Assembly: GCF_900116295.1 (NCBI RefSeq)
Contig: NZ_FPAF01000001.1
Span: 1,175,213 to 1,239,212 of the forward strand
Direction: 5' to 3'
DNA from: Bacillus sp. 103mf
Lineage (GTDB): Bacteria > Bacillota > Bacilli > Bacillales > Bacillaceae_G
Length of the DNA: 64,000 bases
Shown here piece after piece: positions 1-8,061 of the stretch. The notes under the pieces are model-generated. The model saw only the letters and a program-made list of their open reading frames with translations. It did not search any database and was not told where the DNA came from. Position 1 is the stretch's first letter, and every line of letters starts with the position of its first letter. The position numbers were made by a program, and so were the translations under genes.

Positions 1-126
1 TAACATTTCCATCGCTTGTACATCACTGCGATATGTTACCGTTACCGAATATCCTTTATGTAATAAACTCTCTGTTACCTTCTTCCCTAAACCTTTTGTA
101 CCGGCTGTAATGAGCGCATGTCTCAC
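1..126 (-). CDS. Short-chain dehydrogenase/reductase, N-terminal fragment (runs off left edge)
   Basis: Only the first 42 codons are present; the gene continues beyond base 1. The visible residues include ITAGTKGLGKKVTESLL, a Rossmann nucleotide-binding motif of the TGxxxGxG type, followed by a second strand ending TVTYRSD, typical of FabG-like SDR oxidoreductases that use NAD(P)H. I chose the GTG at 126 because AGGAGG lies nine bases upstream; the in-frame ATG at 132 is too close to that site. The fragment is too short to name a substrate. It is divergent from the universal stress gene. Confidence 0.75.
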   Translation of the reverse strand, partial: MRHALITAGTKGLGKKVTESLLHKGYSVTVTYRSDVQAMEML

Positions 127-259
127 AAACATAAGCCTCCTTTTTTCTTGCTATAATTCATATGTAACAACTTCTTCATACAATTACAACTAAAATGTTT
201 GAAACAGAGTTTTCGAAATTCTGTAACGTTTCTGTCAAACTATTTTCCATAATTTCCTT

Positions 260-265
260 TATAAT
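260..265 (+). promoter_or_regulatory. Probable -10 element for the universal stress gene
   Basis: A perfect TATAAT stands about 50 bases before the start codon. No convincing -35 hexamer sits 16-18 bases upstream, so the element may be activator-dependent or the call may be wrong. Confidence 0.4.
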
Positions 266-312
266 AAAGATGTAAAGAGTTATAACGCTTATAGAATGAG
301 GAGGAATTGTTC

Positions 313-771
313 ATGAATACTACATATACAAATATTTTAATTGCAGTCGACGGCTCTAAGGAAGCTGAAAAAGCATTTAAAAAAGCAATTCAAGTAGCAA
401 AACGTAACAATGCTACATTAACAATCGCTCATATCGTTGACGTTAAAGCTTATTCTGCGGTAGAAGCATATAGCCGCGCAATCGCAGAACGCGCAAATTT
501 ATTTGCAGAAGATTTATTAGAAGACTACAAAAAGACTGCACTAGAAGCAGGTGTTACAAAAGTAGAAACTGTATTAGAGTTTGGGAATCCAAAATCAAAA
601 ATCTCAAAAGATATTGCTCCAAAGCATAAAGTAGATTTAATTATGTGCGGTGCAACTGGTTTAAACGCAGTAGAACGTTTCTTAATCGGCAGCGTCTCTG
701 AACATATTATTCGCTATGCGAAGTGCGATGTCCTTGTTGTTCGCGGTGATGAAGAGCAAGGGGAAATTTAA
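313..771 (+). CDS. UspA-family universal stress protein
   Basis: A 152-residue single-domain Usp protein, the usual family length. The N-terminus NILIAVDGSKEAEKAF gives the first strand and the Asp of the nucleotide-binding fold. Near the C-terminus GATG, nine residues, then GS (residues 113-127) match the G-2x-G-9x-G(S/T) ATP-binding motif, so this is probably an ATP-binding Usp. These cytoplasmic proteins help cells survive starvation and other stress; the specific role is unknown. Start is the ATG at 313, eight bases after GGAGG; an upstream TTG at 307 lies inside that spacing. A terminator follows at 780. Confidence 0.92.
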   Translation: MNTTYTNILIAVDGSKEAEKAFKKAIQVAKRNNATLTIAHIVDVKAYSAVEAYSRAIAERANLFAEDLLEDYKKTALEAGVTKVETVLEFGNPKSKISKDIAPKHKVDLIMCGATGLNAVERFLIGSVSEHIIRYAKCDVLVVRGDEEQGEI

Positions 772-779
772 TAAAGCAG

Positions 780-814
780 CACCAAGTCTTTATTTAATGG
801 GCTTGGTGTTTTTT
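780..814 (+). terminator. Rho-independent terminator after the universal stress gene
   Basis: CACCAAG pairs with CTTGGTG across an AT-rich loop and is followed by six T residues. Confidence 0.8.
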
Positions 815-878
815 ATTTCCTTCTAAATAAAATTATTCTCTAAGGTTATGCTAAGAAAAAAGAAATGAGGGCGACTGC

Positions 879-1070
879 ATGGAAAGTAATGAACGTATTA
901 TACTTGATTTAAACGGACAAGAAATCGACATGGTAGAAACAATTTGTGCCCACTTCAAAGAAAAACATGGTGTAGAGTTAAGCCACGGTGCACTGTTTCG
1001 CGATTTAATGGACATAGAATATATTCGCATTACAGAAGGAAAGCATAAATACGAGCAAGAAAAAATATAG
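879..1070 (+). CDS. Small conserved-type protein, unknown function (63 aa)
   Basis: I do not recognise this protein. It is 63 residues, charged, with no membrane segment, signal peptide or cysteine pair; predicted mostly helical (around IDMVETICAHFKEKHGVEL). GAGGG lies seven bases before the ATG, and a strong hairpin terminator follows six bases after the stop, so it looks like a real monocistronic gene. It could be a small regulator or an adaptor; nothing in the sequence decides this. Confidence 0.65.
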   Translation: MESNERIILDLNGQEIDMVETICAHFKEKHGVELSHGALFRDLMDIEYIRITEGKHKYEQEKI

Positions 1071-1075
1071 CGAAA

Positions 1076-1108
1076 AGGTTGCTTGCATTATACAAGCAAC
1101 CTTTCTCT
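1076..1108 (+). terminator. Terminator after the 63-aa gene
   Basis: AGGTTGCTTG and CAAGCAACCT form a perfect 10-bp stem with a 7-base loop, followed by TTTCTCTTT. Confidence 0.8.
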
Positions 1109-1154
1109 TTATGCATACATTATATATATGTCCAAGCATGAAGGTGTGATTTTT

Positions 1155-1772
1155 TTGAATAATGAAAAGAAAAAAAACAGCAAAACCAAAGTCAAAAACA
1201 AACGCACTACTCCGTTTATAAACTTATGTATCTTTACTCTTCCCGGCTGTAATGTAACAGAAAAAGAAATTAAGCAGCAAGTTGATTTAGCAACAAAAAT
1301 ATGGAAGATACAATTTGTTATTACTAGCATCACAATGCTGAAAGATTTTTCTGTTCGAACGAATGATACCTCATTTCGAACAAAGCAAAGTAAAAATATA
1401 AAACGATTATTTAACGAAAGGAAATATCTCTTTCCAAATCCAAATAGTATTTCAATCTTTTATACAAGTGCAAGACACCTCTCAAATAATACAACGGGAC
1501 GATCGTTCTCTTCCCTTATGACAAAAAGCCGTTTTAATCATATTATCCTCACAAAATCTTCATTAGAAAATACACTTGCGCATGAACTCGGACATATTTT
1601 ATTCTACTCTCATCGAAAACTACAAGGAAAAAATCCAGATGCAAACTCTTATCGAACGCATAGTCTAGATTCTAAAAATATTATGTTTGGAACTGCCACA
1701 ACCCGTAAATGGAAGACAACATCTCTACAAAGAACGAAAGCATTAGAAAGTACATTAATTAAATATATGTAA
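1155..1772 (+). CDS. Small metzincin-like zinc metalloprotease, function unknown
   Basis: A 205-residue protein with HELGHILFYSH at residues 143-153. This is the extended HExxHxxxxxH zinc motif with metzincin spacing. A downstream KNIMFG (Met 177) is placed where metzincins have their Met-turn. The usual Gly at position 8 of the motif is Phe. Residues 1-20 are very Lys/Asn-rich and there is no signal peptide or transmembrane segment, so the protein may act inside the cell or leave by an unusual route. Start: TTG at 1155 is preceded at eight bases by AAGGTG. In-frame ATGs at 1083 and 1128 have no ribosome site. Substrate unknown. Confidence 0.7.
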   Translation: MNNEKKKNSKTKVKNKRTTPFINLCIFTLPGCNVTEKEIKQQVDLATKIWKIQFVITSITMLKDFSVRTNDTSFRTKQSKNIKRLFNERKYLFPNPNSISIFYTSARHLSNNTTGRSFSSLMTKSRFNHIILTKSSLENTLAHELGHILFYSHRKLQGKNPDANSYRTHSLDSKNIMFGTATTRKWKTTSLQRTKALESTLIKYM

Positions 1773-1782
1773 CAATTATGAA

Positions 1783-1816
1783 GACCCCCGTGAAATATTA
1801 CATGTTCACGGGGGTT
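1783..1816. terminator. Hairpin between convergent genes, overlapping the argH stop
   Basis: ACCCCCGTGAA pairs with TTCACGGGGGT. The last six codons of argH lie inside this stem. T-runs are weak on both sides, so termination efficiency is uncertain. Confidence 0.55.
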
Positions 1817-3186
1817 TCTACTCGCTCCTTCGCTATTTGAAGTGCTTGCCTAATTTGTTCGAATCCTGTACCGCCTGCACTGTTTCTTCTTTTTACTGCG
1901 GCGGACGGCGAAAGTACTTCGTATAAATCCTTCTCAAATAATGGGCTCATCTCTTGATAAGTTGCTAACGGTAGATCAAGTAAATATACACCTTCGTTAA
2001 TGCAAAGAAGGACAAGCTTTCCTACAATTTCATGTGCCTGACGAAACGGTAAACCTTTACTCGCTAAATAATCCGCTATCTCAGTCGCATTTGAAAAATC
2101 TTGCGTGACAGCTTTCGCCATATTATCTTTTTTCACCGTCATCGTCTCAAGCATACCGGCCATTACATGTAAACACCCTTTTACTGTATTGACTGTATCA
2201 AACATGCCTTCTTTATCCTCTTGCAGATCTTTATTGTAAGCAAGCGGCAATCCTTTCATAACTGTTAATAAGCTAAACAAGTTGCCATATACTCTTCCTG
2301 TTTTCCCGCGAATGAGCTCTGCCATATCCGGATTTTTCTTTTGCGGCATAATGCTGCTGCCCGTTGCATAACTATCGCTCATTTCAATAAATTGAAATTC
2401 CTGACTGCTCCATAAAATCAGTTCTTCACAAAAACGTGATAAATGCATCATTAATATAGAAGCATTACTTAAAAATTCAAGAATAAAATCACGGTCGCTT
2501 ACTGCGTCTAAACTGTTCTCATATATCCCATCAAACCCAAGTAGCTGTGCACTATATTCACGATCAATCGGAAATGTTGTCCCAGCAAGTGCCCCGGCTC
2601 CGAGCGGAGAAATGTTAATGCGCCCTAGTGAATCTATAAAACGATTTCCATCGCGTTCTAACATCCAAAAATATGCAAGAAGATGATGTGCAAAAGAAAT
2701 CGGTTGTGCACGCTGTAAATGCGTATATCCTGGCATAATTGTTTCAATATGTTTTTCTGCTTGCGCTGTAAGTACAGTCTGCACTTGCTTAACTGCCTTG
2801 ATAATATGCTGCACTTCATTTCGCAAATACAAATGCATGTCGGTTGCTACTTGATCATTACGGCTTCTTCCTGTATGCAGCTTACCGCCAACTTCACCAA
2901 TATGCTGAATTAACATTTTTTCAATGTTCAAATGAATATCCTCTGCTTCAACAGAAAACGTAAGTTCCTGCTTCTTTGCTTTTTCAAGTAAATATTGAAG
3001 ACCGTTTTTAATTTTTTCTCCTTCTTCCACTGTCACGATGCCACATTTCACAAGCATCGTAACATGCGCAATGCTTCCTTCTATATCTTCTACTGCTAAT
3101 TGTTGGTCGAAGGAGATGGAAGCTCCAAACTCCTCAACCCACTGTTCAGCCTGCTCTGTAAAACGACCGCCCCAAAGTTTACTCAT
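1798..3186 (-). CDS. argH: Argininosuccinate lyase
   Basis: Catalyses the last step of arginine synthesis: argininosuccinate to arginine plus fumarate, as a cytoplasmic homotetramer. The 462-residue length is normal. The fumarase/aspartase-superfamily signature [12 protein letters not shown] is present near residue 282, and the N-terminus [11 protein letters not shown] is typical of ArgH. Its start overlaps the end of argG by four bases (ATGA), so the two are translationally coupled in one operon read leftwards. Regulation should come from the ARG boxes ahead of argG. Its last codons fall within a hairpin. Confidence 0.98.
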   Translation of the reverse strand: MSKLWGGRFTEQAEQWVEEFGASISFDQQLAVEDIEGSIAHVTMLVKCGIVTVEEGEKIKNGLQYLLEKAKKQELTFSVEAEDIHLNIEKMLIQHIGEVGGKLHTGRSRNDQVATDMHLYLRNEVQHIIKAVKQVQTVLTAQAEKHIETIMPGYTHLQRAQPISFAHHLLAYFWMLERDGNRFIDSLGRINISPLGAGALAGTTFPIDREYSAQLLGFDGIYENSLDAVSDRDFILEFLSNASILMMHLSRFCEELILWSSQEFQFIEMSDSYATGSSIMPQKKNPDMAELIRGKTGRVYGNLFSLLTVMKGLPLAYNKDLQEDKEGMFDTVNTVKGCLHVMAGMLETMTVKKDNMAKAVTQDFSNATEIADYLASKGLPFRQAHEIVGKLVLLCINEGVYLLDLPLATYQEMSPLFEKDLYEVLSPSAAVKRRNSAGGTGFEQIRQALQIAKERVETPVNM

Positions 3187-4388
3187 GCCTCCACCTTCTT
3201 TTGATTCACTTGGCTATATACTTTTGTTGGTAAACCAAATAATGAAATGAAGCCGACAGCTGCATCGTGATTAAATTCATCTTCTACTGTATATGTTGCT
3301 AATTTTTCATCGTATAGAGAATAATCCGATTTACGTCCTTCCACAATTGCATGTCCTTTAAATAGTTTTACACGTACTGTACCTGTCACATGTTTTTGCG
3401 TTTCTTGTAAAAAGGCAGCAAGGGCATCTTTTAAAGGCGAGAACCATAAGCCGTTATAAATTAACTCTGTTAATTTTTGTTCAATCATCGGTTTAAAATG
3501 CGCTACTTCTTTTACAAGTGTTAAATCTTCTAATTCCTTATGCGCAGTAATTAACGTCATCGCTGCTGGGCACTCATACACTTCACGTGACTTAATACCG
3601 ACAAGACGATTTTCTACATGATCAATGCGGCCAATCCCATGCTTACCTGCAAGAGAATTTAGCGTTTTAATTAACTCAGCTAGGGAATACGATACACCAT
3701 TTAATGTTGTTGGCACCCCTGCTTCAAACCCAATTTCTACAAATTCAGGTTTGTTTGGTGTATTCTCCAGTGCTAACGTCATTTCATATGCCTCTTCTGG
3801 CGGCGCTGCCCATGGATCTTCCAAAACTCCACACTCATTGCTTCGTCCCCATAAATTTTGATCAATTGAAAACGGGCTGTCTAAGTTAATCGGAATTGGC
3901 ACATCATTTTCTTTTGCATACGCAATTTCCTCTTCACGTGACCATTTCCATTCACGTACCGGTGCAATCACTTCTAAATACGGATTTAACGCTTGAATAG
4001 AAACTTCAAAGCGTACTTGGTCGTTTCCTTTTCCAGTACATCCATGTGCAACTGCACTTGCCCCTTCCATCTCTGCGATTTCTACCAACTTCTTCGCAAT
4101 TAACGGACGAGATAATGCGGATACAAGTGGATATTTCCCTTCATATAACGTGTGAGCTTGCAGTGCTTTTAATGCATATTCATTCGCAAATTCTTCTTGC
4201 ACGTCAATCATATAAGATTGAATAGCGCCAACGGATAATGCCTTTTCTTTCACAAATTCTAAATCTTTCCCTTCTCCTAAATCTAAACAAAGTGCAATAA
4301 CATTGTATCCTTTTTCTTGTAACCACTTAATCGCAACGGAAGTATCAAGACCTCCGGAATATGCTAATACAACTTTCTTGTTCTCCAT
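3183..4388 (-). CDS. argG: Argininosuccinate synthase
   Basis: Ligates citrulline and aspartate with ATP to give argininosuccinate, the step before ArgH. 401 residues, usual for the family. The N-terminal PP-loop reads [15 protein letters not shown] (residues 9-23), the pyrophosphate-binding signature of N-type ATP pyrophosphatases. The substrate region [13 protein letters not shown] near residues 117-129 is also typical. First gene of argGH; a GGGGG ribosome site precedes the ATG. Two ARG-box-like sites lie just upstream, implying repression by ArgR/AhrC when arginine is plentiful. Confidence 0.98.
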   Translation of the reverse strand: MENKKVVLAYSGGLDTSVAIKWLQEKGYNVIALCLDLGEGKDLEFVKEKALSVGAIQSYMIDVQEEFANEYALKALQAHTLYEGKYPLVSALSRPLIAKKLVEIAEMEGASAVAHGCTGKGNDQVRFEVSIQALNPYLEVIAPVREWKWSREEEIAYAKENDVPIPINLDSPFSIDQNLWGRSNECGVLEDPWAAPPEEAYEMTLALENTPNKPEFVEIGFEAGVPTTLNGVSYSLAELIKTLNSLAGKHGIGRIDHVENRLVGIKSREVYECPAAMTLITAHKELEDLTLVKEVAHFKPMIEQKLTELIYNGLWFSPLKDALAAFLQETQKHVTGTVRVKLFKGHAIVEGRKSDYSLYDEKLATYTVEDEFNHDAAVGFISLFGLPTKVYSQVNQKKVEA

Positions 4389-4405
4389 TTTATATCCCCC
4401 TAAAA

Positions 4406-4443
4406 AGAATATTTATTCATTATTATTAATATTAATTCATAAT
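4406..4443 (-). promoter_or_regulatory. Tandem ARG boxes upstream of argG
   Basis: Read on the minus strand, ATGAATAAATATTCT (4406-4420) and TTATGAATTAATATTAA (4427-4443) match the ArgR/AhrC operator pattern TGAATWWWWATTCA, the first almost perfectly. They lie between the predicted -10 and the start codon, where a repressor would block transcription. Confidence 0.65.
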
Positions 4444-4469
4444 TTATCATCTTTTAAAAAATGGCGCAA
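4441..4469 (-). promoter_or_regulatory. Predicted sigma-A promoter of argGH
   Basis: On the minus strand TTGCGC, 17 bases, TAAATT. The -10 borders the upstream ARG box. Both hexamers deviate from consensus, so confidence is moderate. Confidence 0.45.
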
Positions 4470-4557
4470 GGGATATTCACAAATATTTTTCAAACAATTT
4501 CATCGAAGTTCGTTCTCTTTTTCGATACAATAGAAACAGAAAATGGAGGGAAGAGGC

Positions 4558-4875
4558 ATGAAACAATATTTCATATATAATGAACATCTAGGAATTGAAA
4601 TACCTGATTTACAAGAAGAATGGAAAGAGATTCCTACAACTGTACAGCATGCCATTTTATTAAAGTGGGAACAAATTCGCGGAAAAATACCTGACCGGAT
4701 TCAAGAACTTGAACATATCATTAATACGAAACAACATAAATTAAATAACGAAGAAAACTTTGAGCTTTCCTGTAAACTGAATACAGAAATTGCCGATCTT
4801 GCTTCCATCATTAACGACCTTTGGCTTTGGTATCGTCTCACTCAAAATGTCTCTGAAGGAAAGGCGCATCAGTAA
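4558..4875 (+). CDS. Hypothetical protein, helical (105 aa)
   Basis: Not recognised. The ATG at 4558 is chosen because a purine-rich GGAGGGAAGAGG precedes it; an ATG at 4543 lies inside that site. The protein is acidic, without membrane segment, and looks largely alpha-helical with two heptad-like stretches (residues about 45-65 and 70-95). Divergent from argG, followed by a T-rich stretch without a clear stem. Probably a real cytoplasmic protein; function unknown. Confidence 0.6.
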   Translation: MKQYFIYNEHLGIEIPDLQEEWKEIPTTVQHAILLKWEQIRGKIPDRIQELEHIINTKQHKLNNEENFELSCKLNTEIADLASIINDLWLWYRLTQNVSEGKAHQ

Positions 4876-4906
4876 AGAAGAATTGGTTTTTTTTCTTATT
4901 TGGAGT

Positions 4907-5110
4907 TTACATGCTTAATTCTTGAATACAATTTCTTTCATAGGAGATTTCATATACTTTGGAATACAAGGGCTGCCAGTAAAAGTGGGAGGATGTATCT
5001 GATATACTTTCATGGAAGCAAAGAATGATTTCCAGTTTTAGTGCACCTTCTTCATAACTGCTTACTCCACTTGCGCTGGCAGATTCATATAATCTTGTTA
5101 CTTCATAAAG
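4907..5110 (-). pseudogene. 5'-truncated gene fragment abutting a family B repeat
   Basis: An open frame of about 67 codons with a protein-like composition ends at the stop in 4907-4909 (C-terminus NCIQELSM). Read upstream, it runs straight into the family B repeat and meets a stop there without any start codon. It looks like the C-terminal part of a gene whose 5' half was lost or displaced where the repeat lies. I do not recognise the family, and no matching N-terminal half is visible across the repeat. Confidence 0.5.
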
Positions 5111-5385
5111 TGAAACTTCTGTCAGTGAGGGTTTTCTTCATCCCCCACTGACGGAAAGCCCTCACCAATCGGGCTTTTACGGGCAGTTTATCTCCCACCT
5201 AACTTCTTAAGAAAAGCGGAAGTGGCTCGTTCAGAATGTGAGGGGGATGGGGCTTCTGACGTAGAGGGAGTTTTTTACCTCGTAGGAAGAAGCGAAGCCA
5301 CCGAACATTCTAGCCACTGGAGCTGGACAATGCTTCTCTCTGAATCTTGAGGTGGGGGTCTTACTGCCCACGAATAGCGGGATAA
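5105..5385 (+). repeat. Family B repeat, full-length copy B1
   Basis: About 280 bp, running from ATAAAGTGAAACTTC to CTTACTGCCCACGAATAGCG and GGATAA. It holds several palindromes: a stem from CAGTGAGGG/CCCCCACTG, AGCCC/GGGCT, and a longer GC-richer interior (AAGCGGAAGTGGCTCG ... AGCCACTGGAGCTGG). It is closely similar over its whole length to 53457-53733. Ends are shared with seven shorter copies in this window. Noncoding; probably a structured bcr-type element of the B. cereus group, but which numbered family I cannot say. Confidence 0.8.
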
Positions 5386-5565
5386 ACTTTATTTTAAACG
5401 CTTCTCTAGACGCATTCACAAACTCTCCAAATAAAAAATTTTCATCAGTGGACCCCTACCGATGAAAATTCCCCAACAATCAAACTATTATGGACTTCTC
5501 TTTTCTATCACAATAATTCGCAAGCGTTTTCAATCATAGGTAATAAAAAAGAAAGCTTGTTCCAA

Positions 5566-5781
5566 CTAAGGTGAATGTATATTGTTATTCGTATTTTTCT
5601 TTGCAGAAATAGAAAATATACTTTCTTGGTAAGTAATACTTTCCATCAAACGATAGACTAAATCATCTAACTCTTGGCTACATACAACTACCTTCTCATG
5701 ATTAAATCCGTACATTCTTACAAGTCCAATTAGTTCCTCTCTTTTTTCCTCTATGCTTACTTGTATATCTACTATTTTCAT
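5566..5781 (-). CDS. Spo0E-like aspartyl phosphatase
   Basis: A 71-residue protein with the Spo0E family core: two helices joined around GLVRMYGFNHEKV and the signature CSQELDDLVYRLM (SQELD at residues 35-39). Family members dephosphorylate response regulators such as Spo0A~P and so delay sporulation. The chosen ATG at 5781 has GGAGAG seven bases upstream; in-frame ATGs further upstream lack a site and would add a hydrophobic tail absent from the family. Target regulator is inferred. Confidence 0.82.
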   Translation of the reverse strand: MKIVDIQVSIEEKREELIGLVRMYGFNHEKVVVCSQELDDLVYRLMESITYQESIFSISAKKNTNNNIHSP

Positions 5782-5996
5782 ACAAATCTCTCCAGTCATC
5801 GCTAATATGACTTGAATTATAGGGAATATTCTCTCTAAAATGAATATTATGTAATTAATTAAAGCACATTTTTCATAACCAAAAACTTTCGACAGCAAAT
5901 ATTAGTTTATTACACCATTTCCCCTCATATTTACGAAGTGTGTAGGTTTTTCTTTGCCCATTCTCAGTTTCCAACAACATACATTTCCCAAAAGTA

Positions 5997-6005
5997 TGAT
6001 ATAAT
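5997..6005 (+). promoter_or_regulatory. Extended -10 promoter ahead of the YitT leader
   Basis: TGATATAAT is a perfect extended -10 (TGnTATAAT); no good -35 is seen, as is usual for this class. It places the transcript start near 6012, some 30 bases before the first leader micro-ORF. Confidence 0.6.
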
Positions 6006-6040
6006 AGTATAAAATCTTTTACAGAAAGGATTTAGATATC

Positions 6041-6091
6041 ATGATCGCTCGAAGGAGCATGTGGCATCGAAAAGACGAATCTTACACGTAG
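6041..6091 (+). CDS. Leader micro-ORF 1 (16 aa)
   Basis: ATG to TAG encoding MIARRSMWHRKDESYT, with AGAAAGGA ten bases upstream. The stop codon sits exactly at the foot of a long hairpin (6091-6134: CGTATTTTTT pairs with AAAAAATACG, with an inner TTAGATA/TATCTAA stem). It is the first of three tandem ORF-plus-hairpin units before the YitT gene. Its peptide is clearly homologous to the second one, and the conservation at amino-acid level argues that it is translated. Role inferred: sensor of ribosome passage or stalling. Confidence 0.6.
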   Translation: MIARRSMWHRKDESYT

Positions 6092-6147
6092 CGTATTTTT
6101 TGCTTAGATACTTTATCTAACGAAAAAAATACGAAAGTGGGGAAATT

Positions 6148-6198
6148 ATGATTGCCCGAAGGATAATTTGGCAACAAAAAGACTCTTCTTACACATAG
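6148..6198 (+). CDS. Leader micro-ORF 2 (16 aa)
   Basis: Encodes MIARRIIWQQKDSSYT; GTGGGGA is five bases upstream. Eleven of 16 residues match micro-ORF 1, with Met1-Arg5, Trp8, Lys11-Asp12 and Ser14-Thr16 fixed. The TAG stop again begins the hairpin (GTTTTGTTTAG pairs with CTAAACAAAAC). A second GTTTTGTTTAG at about 6278 and a later CTAAACTAAAAC offer alternative pairings, as expected for a switch between two folds. Confidence 0.6.
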   Translation: MIARRIIWQQKDSSYT

Positions 6199-6330
6199 CG
6201 TTTTGTTTAGGTTGTGTGACACTTACTAAACAAAACCTGGAAGAGAATAGGATTGCTAAATAAAAAATCCTACTCTAAGTTTTGTTTAGTCTATTTTAGG
6301 CCTAAACTAAAACGAAAGTAGGGAGAATTG

Positions 6331-6372
6331 ATGGACGAGAGGATTATTCGTTATTTCTTCAGTGATATATAG
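6331..6372 (+). CDS. Leader micro-ORF 3 (13 aa)
   Basis: Encodes MDERIIRYFFSDI, preceded by GTAGGGAG. It keeps only the R-I-I core of the other two peptides, but the arrangement is the same: stop in TATAGCGT, then a perfect 10-bp stem CGTAGTTAGT/ACTAACTACG (6373-6409), then the ribosome site of the next ORF, here the YitT gene itself. Confidence 0.5.
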   Translation: MDERIIRYFFSDI

Positions 6373-6427
6373 CGTAGTTAGTTTATGAAAAATAGAAAAC
6401 TACTAACTACGGAGAGAAGGAATAACG

Positions 6428-7078
6428 ATGGAGAACATCCAAAGTCGACGAATTATTAAAGAAATTTTTATGGTTTTACTTGGTTCATTTATTTTAGCTA
6501 CCGCGCTATATCACATTCATTTTCAAAACCACTTAACTGAAGGTGGCTTTGTCGGAATCGCACTGTTTTTACAAAACTTTGTTGATATTTCACCGTCCAT
6601 TTCAACGGTTTTAATGGATATTCCAGTCATTTTACTATGTGCTACATTTTTAGGTAAAAAAATGGTCGGCTATTCATTTATCGGTTCGATTTCATTCGGA
6701 GTATTTTATTCTTTAATGGAAAATTATTCTCCGTTCACGGTTGATTTATCTAATCATTTATTTGTAGCTGCAGTAGTAGGCGGAGCTTTAGCTGGAGTTG
6801 GACTTGGTTTTATTTTACGATTCGGCGGTGCAACAGGCGGAGATGATATTTTAACAATTGTATTAAGCAAAAAAACACGCTTTACGGTTGGGCAAATTTT
6901 CTTCGTTTTTGACGCAATTGTCATTGCACTTTCACTATATTATTTAACATGGACTGAGATTGCCTTTACGATTCTTTCCCTTGCTGTGCAGGCGAAAGCA
7001 CTAGATTTAATCTATTATCCAGCAGAGGAAAAGAAAACCGTGGCAATTCCATTATCAAAACAACATGCAACAAATTAG
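6428..7078 (+). CDS. YitT-family integral membrane protein (short form)
   Basis: 216 residues with about five hydrophobic segments, glycine-rich motifs GGALAGVGLGFILRFGGATG and DDILTIVLS, typical of the YitT/YczE membrane family. The C-terminal DUF2179 domain of longer YitT proteins is absent. Members are plasma-membrane proteins of unknown transport function. GAGAGAAGG precedes the ATG. The N-terminal SRRIIKEIF resembles the RRII of the leader peptides, so the micro-ORFs may be duplicated start regions. The gene is followed by a short hairpin (GCGAAAGGCAG/CTGCCTTTCGC) at 7080-7104. Confidence 0.85.
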   Translation: MENIQSRRIIKEIFMVLLGSFILATALYHIHFQNHLTEGGFVGIALFLQNFVDISPSISTVLMDIPVILLCATFLGKKMVGYSFIGSISFGVFYSLMENYSPFTVDLSNHLFVAAVVGGALAGVGLGFILRFGGATGGDDILTIVLSKKTRFTVGQIFFVFDAIVIALSLYYLTWTEIAFTILSLAVQAKALDLIYYPAEEKKTVAIPLSKQHATN

Positions 7079-7110
7079 AAGCGAAAGGCAGCTGCCTTTC
7101 GCTTTTTATA
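7079..7110. terminator. Terminator between YitT and EcsC-like genes
   Basis: AAGCGAAAGGCAG pairs with CTGCCTTTCGCTT and is followed by TTTTATATTTTTT; usable on the plus strand and, less strongly, on the minus strand. Confidence 0.75.
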
Positions 7111-7936
7111 TTTTTTGGCGTAAATAGCGCATTTGATAAAATCGATTCGCAAATTCTGTTACGCTCCGCGTTAACCGGTAATTCGCCGTTGATCCAACCA
7201 CAATCCCAAGTACTGGTACACCTTGAAACAACTTGCGGCGCAGTGAATAAATAATGAACGTTTTCAAAATTTGTTTTAGCATTACTTGGACAGATGCTGG
7301 ATTTAAAACTTCTTCTTCTCCCTCATAAAAAAATGGAGCCGGTTCTTCCTGTTCTAACTCTTGCAGCAAATTGTACCAAGCATACTGCTGCAAATGCGCT
7401 GGCAATATAGCTGCATGAAACACTTTTAACGCTAACATCATTTCATACGGTTTATTCACATCATGACCAAATGATGTAGCAATCAGCTGTACGGCTTTCA
7501 CATTTAAAGCAATCAATACTGGGAAATCTGCACTTAATAATAAAAAGCCGCCAATTCCAGTTACTCCTCCTTGCACGAAAGAATATAAACGATGACGAGC
7601 TGTTTGTTGTTCTGCTATGTATGTTAATTGATGAATGGATAGTTCTCTCATTTCTTCAATATGTTCAATAGAATCATCAAACACACGCGCCGCCCCCAAA
7701 ATTCTCCCGCGTGCATCGAGCTGCGACTGCGAGCTTTGCATGAACGCATGTAAATGAAAGAGCCATCCATCTGCTTTTGAAAAAAATTCATTTCGTTTCT
7801 TCTCTGGCAACTTCGAAAATGTACGATTTACCCATTTATCAAACATTTGCTGAAAATCCGTTGATTCGTGTTGCACTAGTTGCTGCTCCCAGCCTTTTAG
7901 ATCATGTAAAATTCGTTCCTCGCTCTTTGACAGCAT
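7106..7936 (-). CDS. EcsC-family protein
   Basis: 276 residues. The central segment (about 119-152) is a hydrophobic, glycine-rich hairpin, VQGGVTGIGGFLLLSADFPV, the hallmark of the EcsC domain, flanked by helical regions. In Bacillus the ecsABC locus encodes an ABC transporter linked to secretion and competence, with EcsC accessory, but this gene is not beside ecsAB and is a paralogue. Probably membrane-associated. Convergent with the YitT gene. Biochemical role unknown. Confidence 0.8.
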   Translation of the reverse strand: MLSKSEERILHDLKGWEQQLVQHESTDFQQMFDKWVNRTFSKLPEKKRNEFFSKADGWLFHLHAFMQSSQSQLDARGRILGAARVFDDSIEHIEEMRELSIHQLTYIAEQQTARHRLYSFVQGGVTGIGGFLLLSADFPVLIALNVKAVQLIATSFGHDVNKPYEMMLALKVFHAAILPAHLQQYAWYNLLQELEQEEPAPFFYEGEEEVLNPASVQVMLKQILKTFIIYSLRRKLFQGVPVLGIVVGSTANYRLTRSVTEFANRFYQMRYLRQKI

Positions 7937-8061
7937 ACAAACATCCCCTTGAATTATTTTTCTACACTGTAATATATTTGCTGCGAGAGGCCGTACGCCC
8001 TGTTTTTTTCTGAAAAATATGTTATTTTCAAATAAGTCGCAATGAAAAAGGGAGGTATGTT

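Larger units (their letters stand above)
6089..6420 (+). promoter_or_regulatory. Three-hairpin leader RNA of the YitT gene
   Basis: After each micro-ORF comes TAGCGT opening a stem, and after each stem come ACGAAAGTGGGG-like bases that serve as ribosome site of the next ORF. Units begin at 6041, 6148 and 6331. The second unit holds extra stems (AGGATT/AATCCT near 6250-6272 and a repeated TTTTGTTTAG). I do not recognise a known riboswitch class. No T-run follows the stems, so control is more likely translational than by termination. Confidence 0.5.

Noticed and set aside
5231-5419. A 62-codon minus-strand frame in repeat B1
   Set aside because: It is not kept in the other full copy B6 and falls inside a structured noncoding element.
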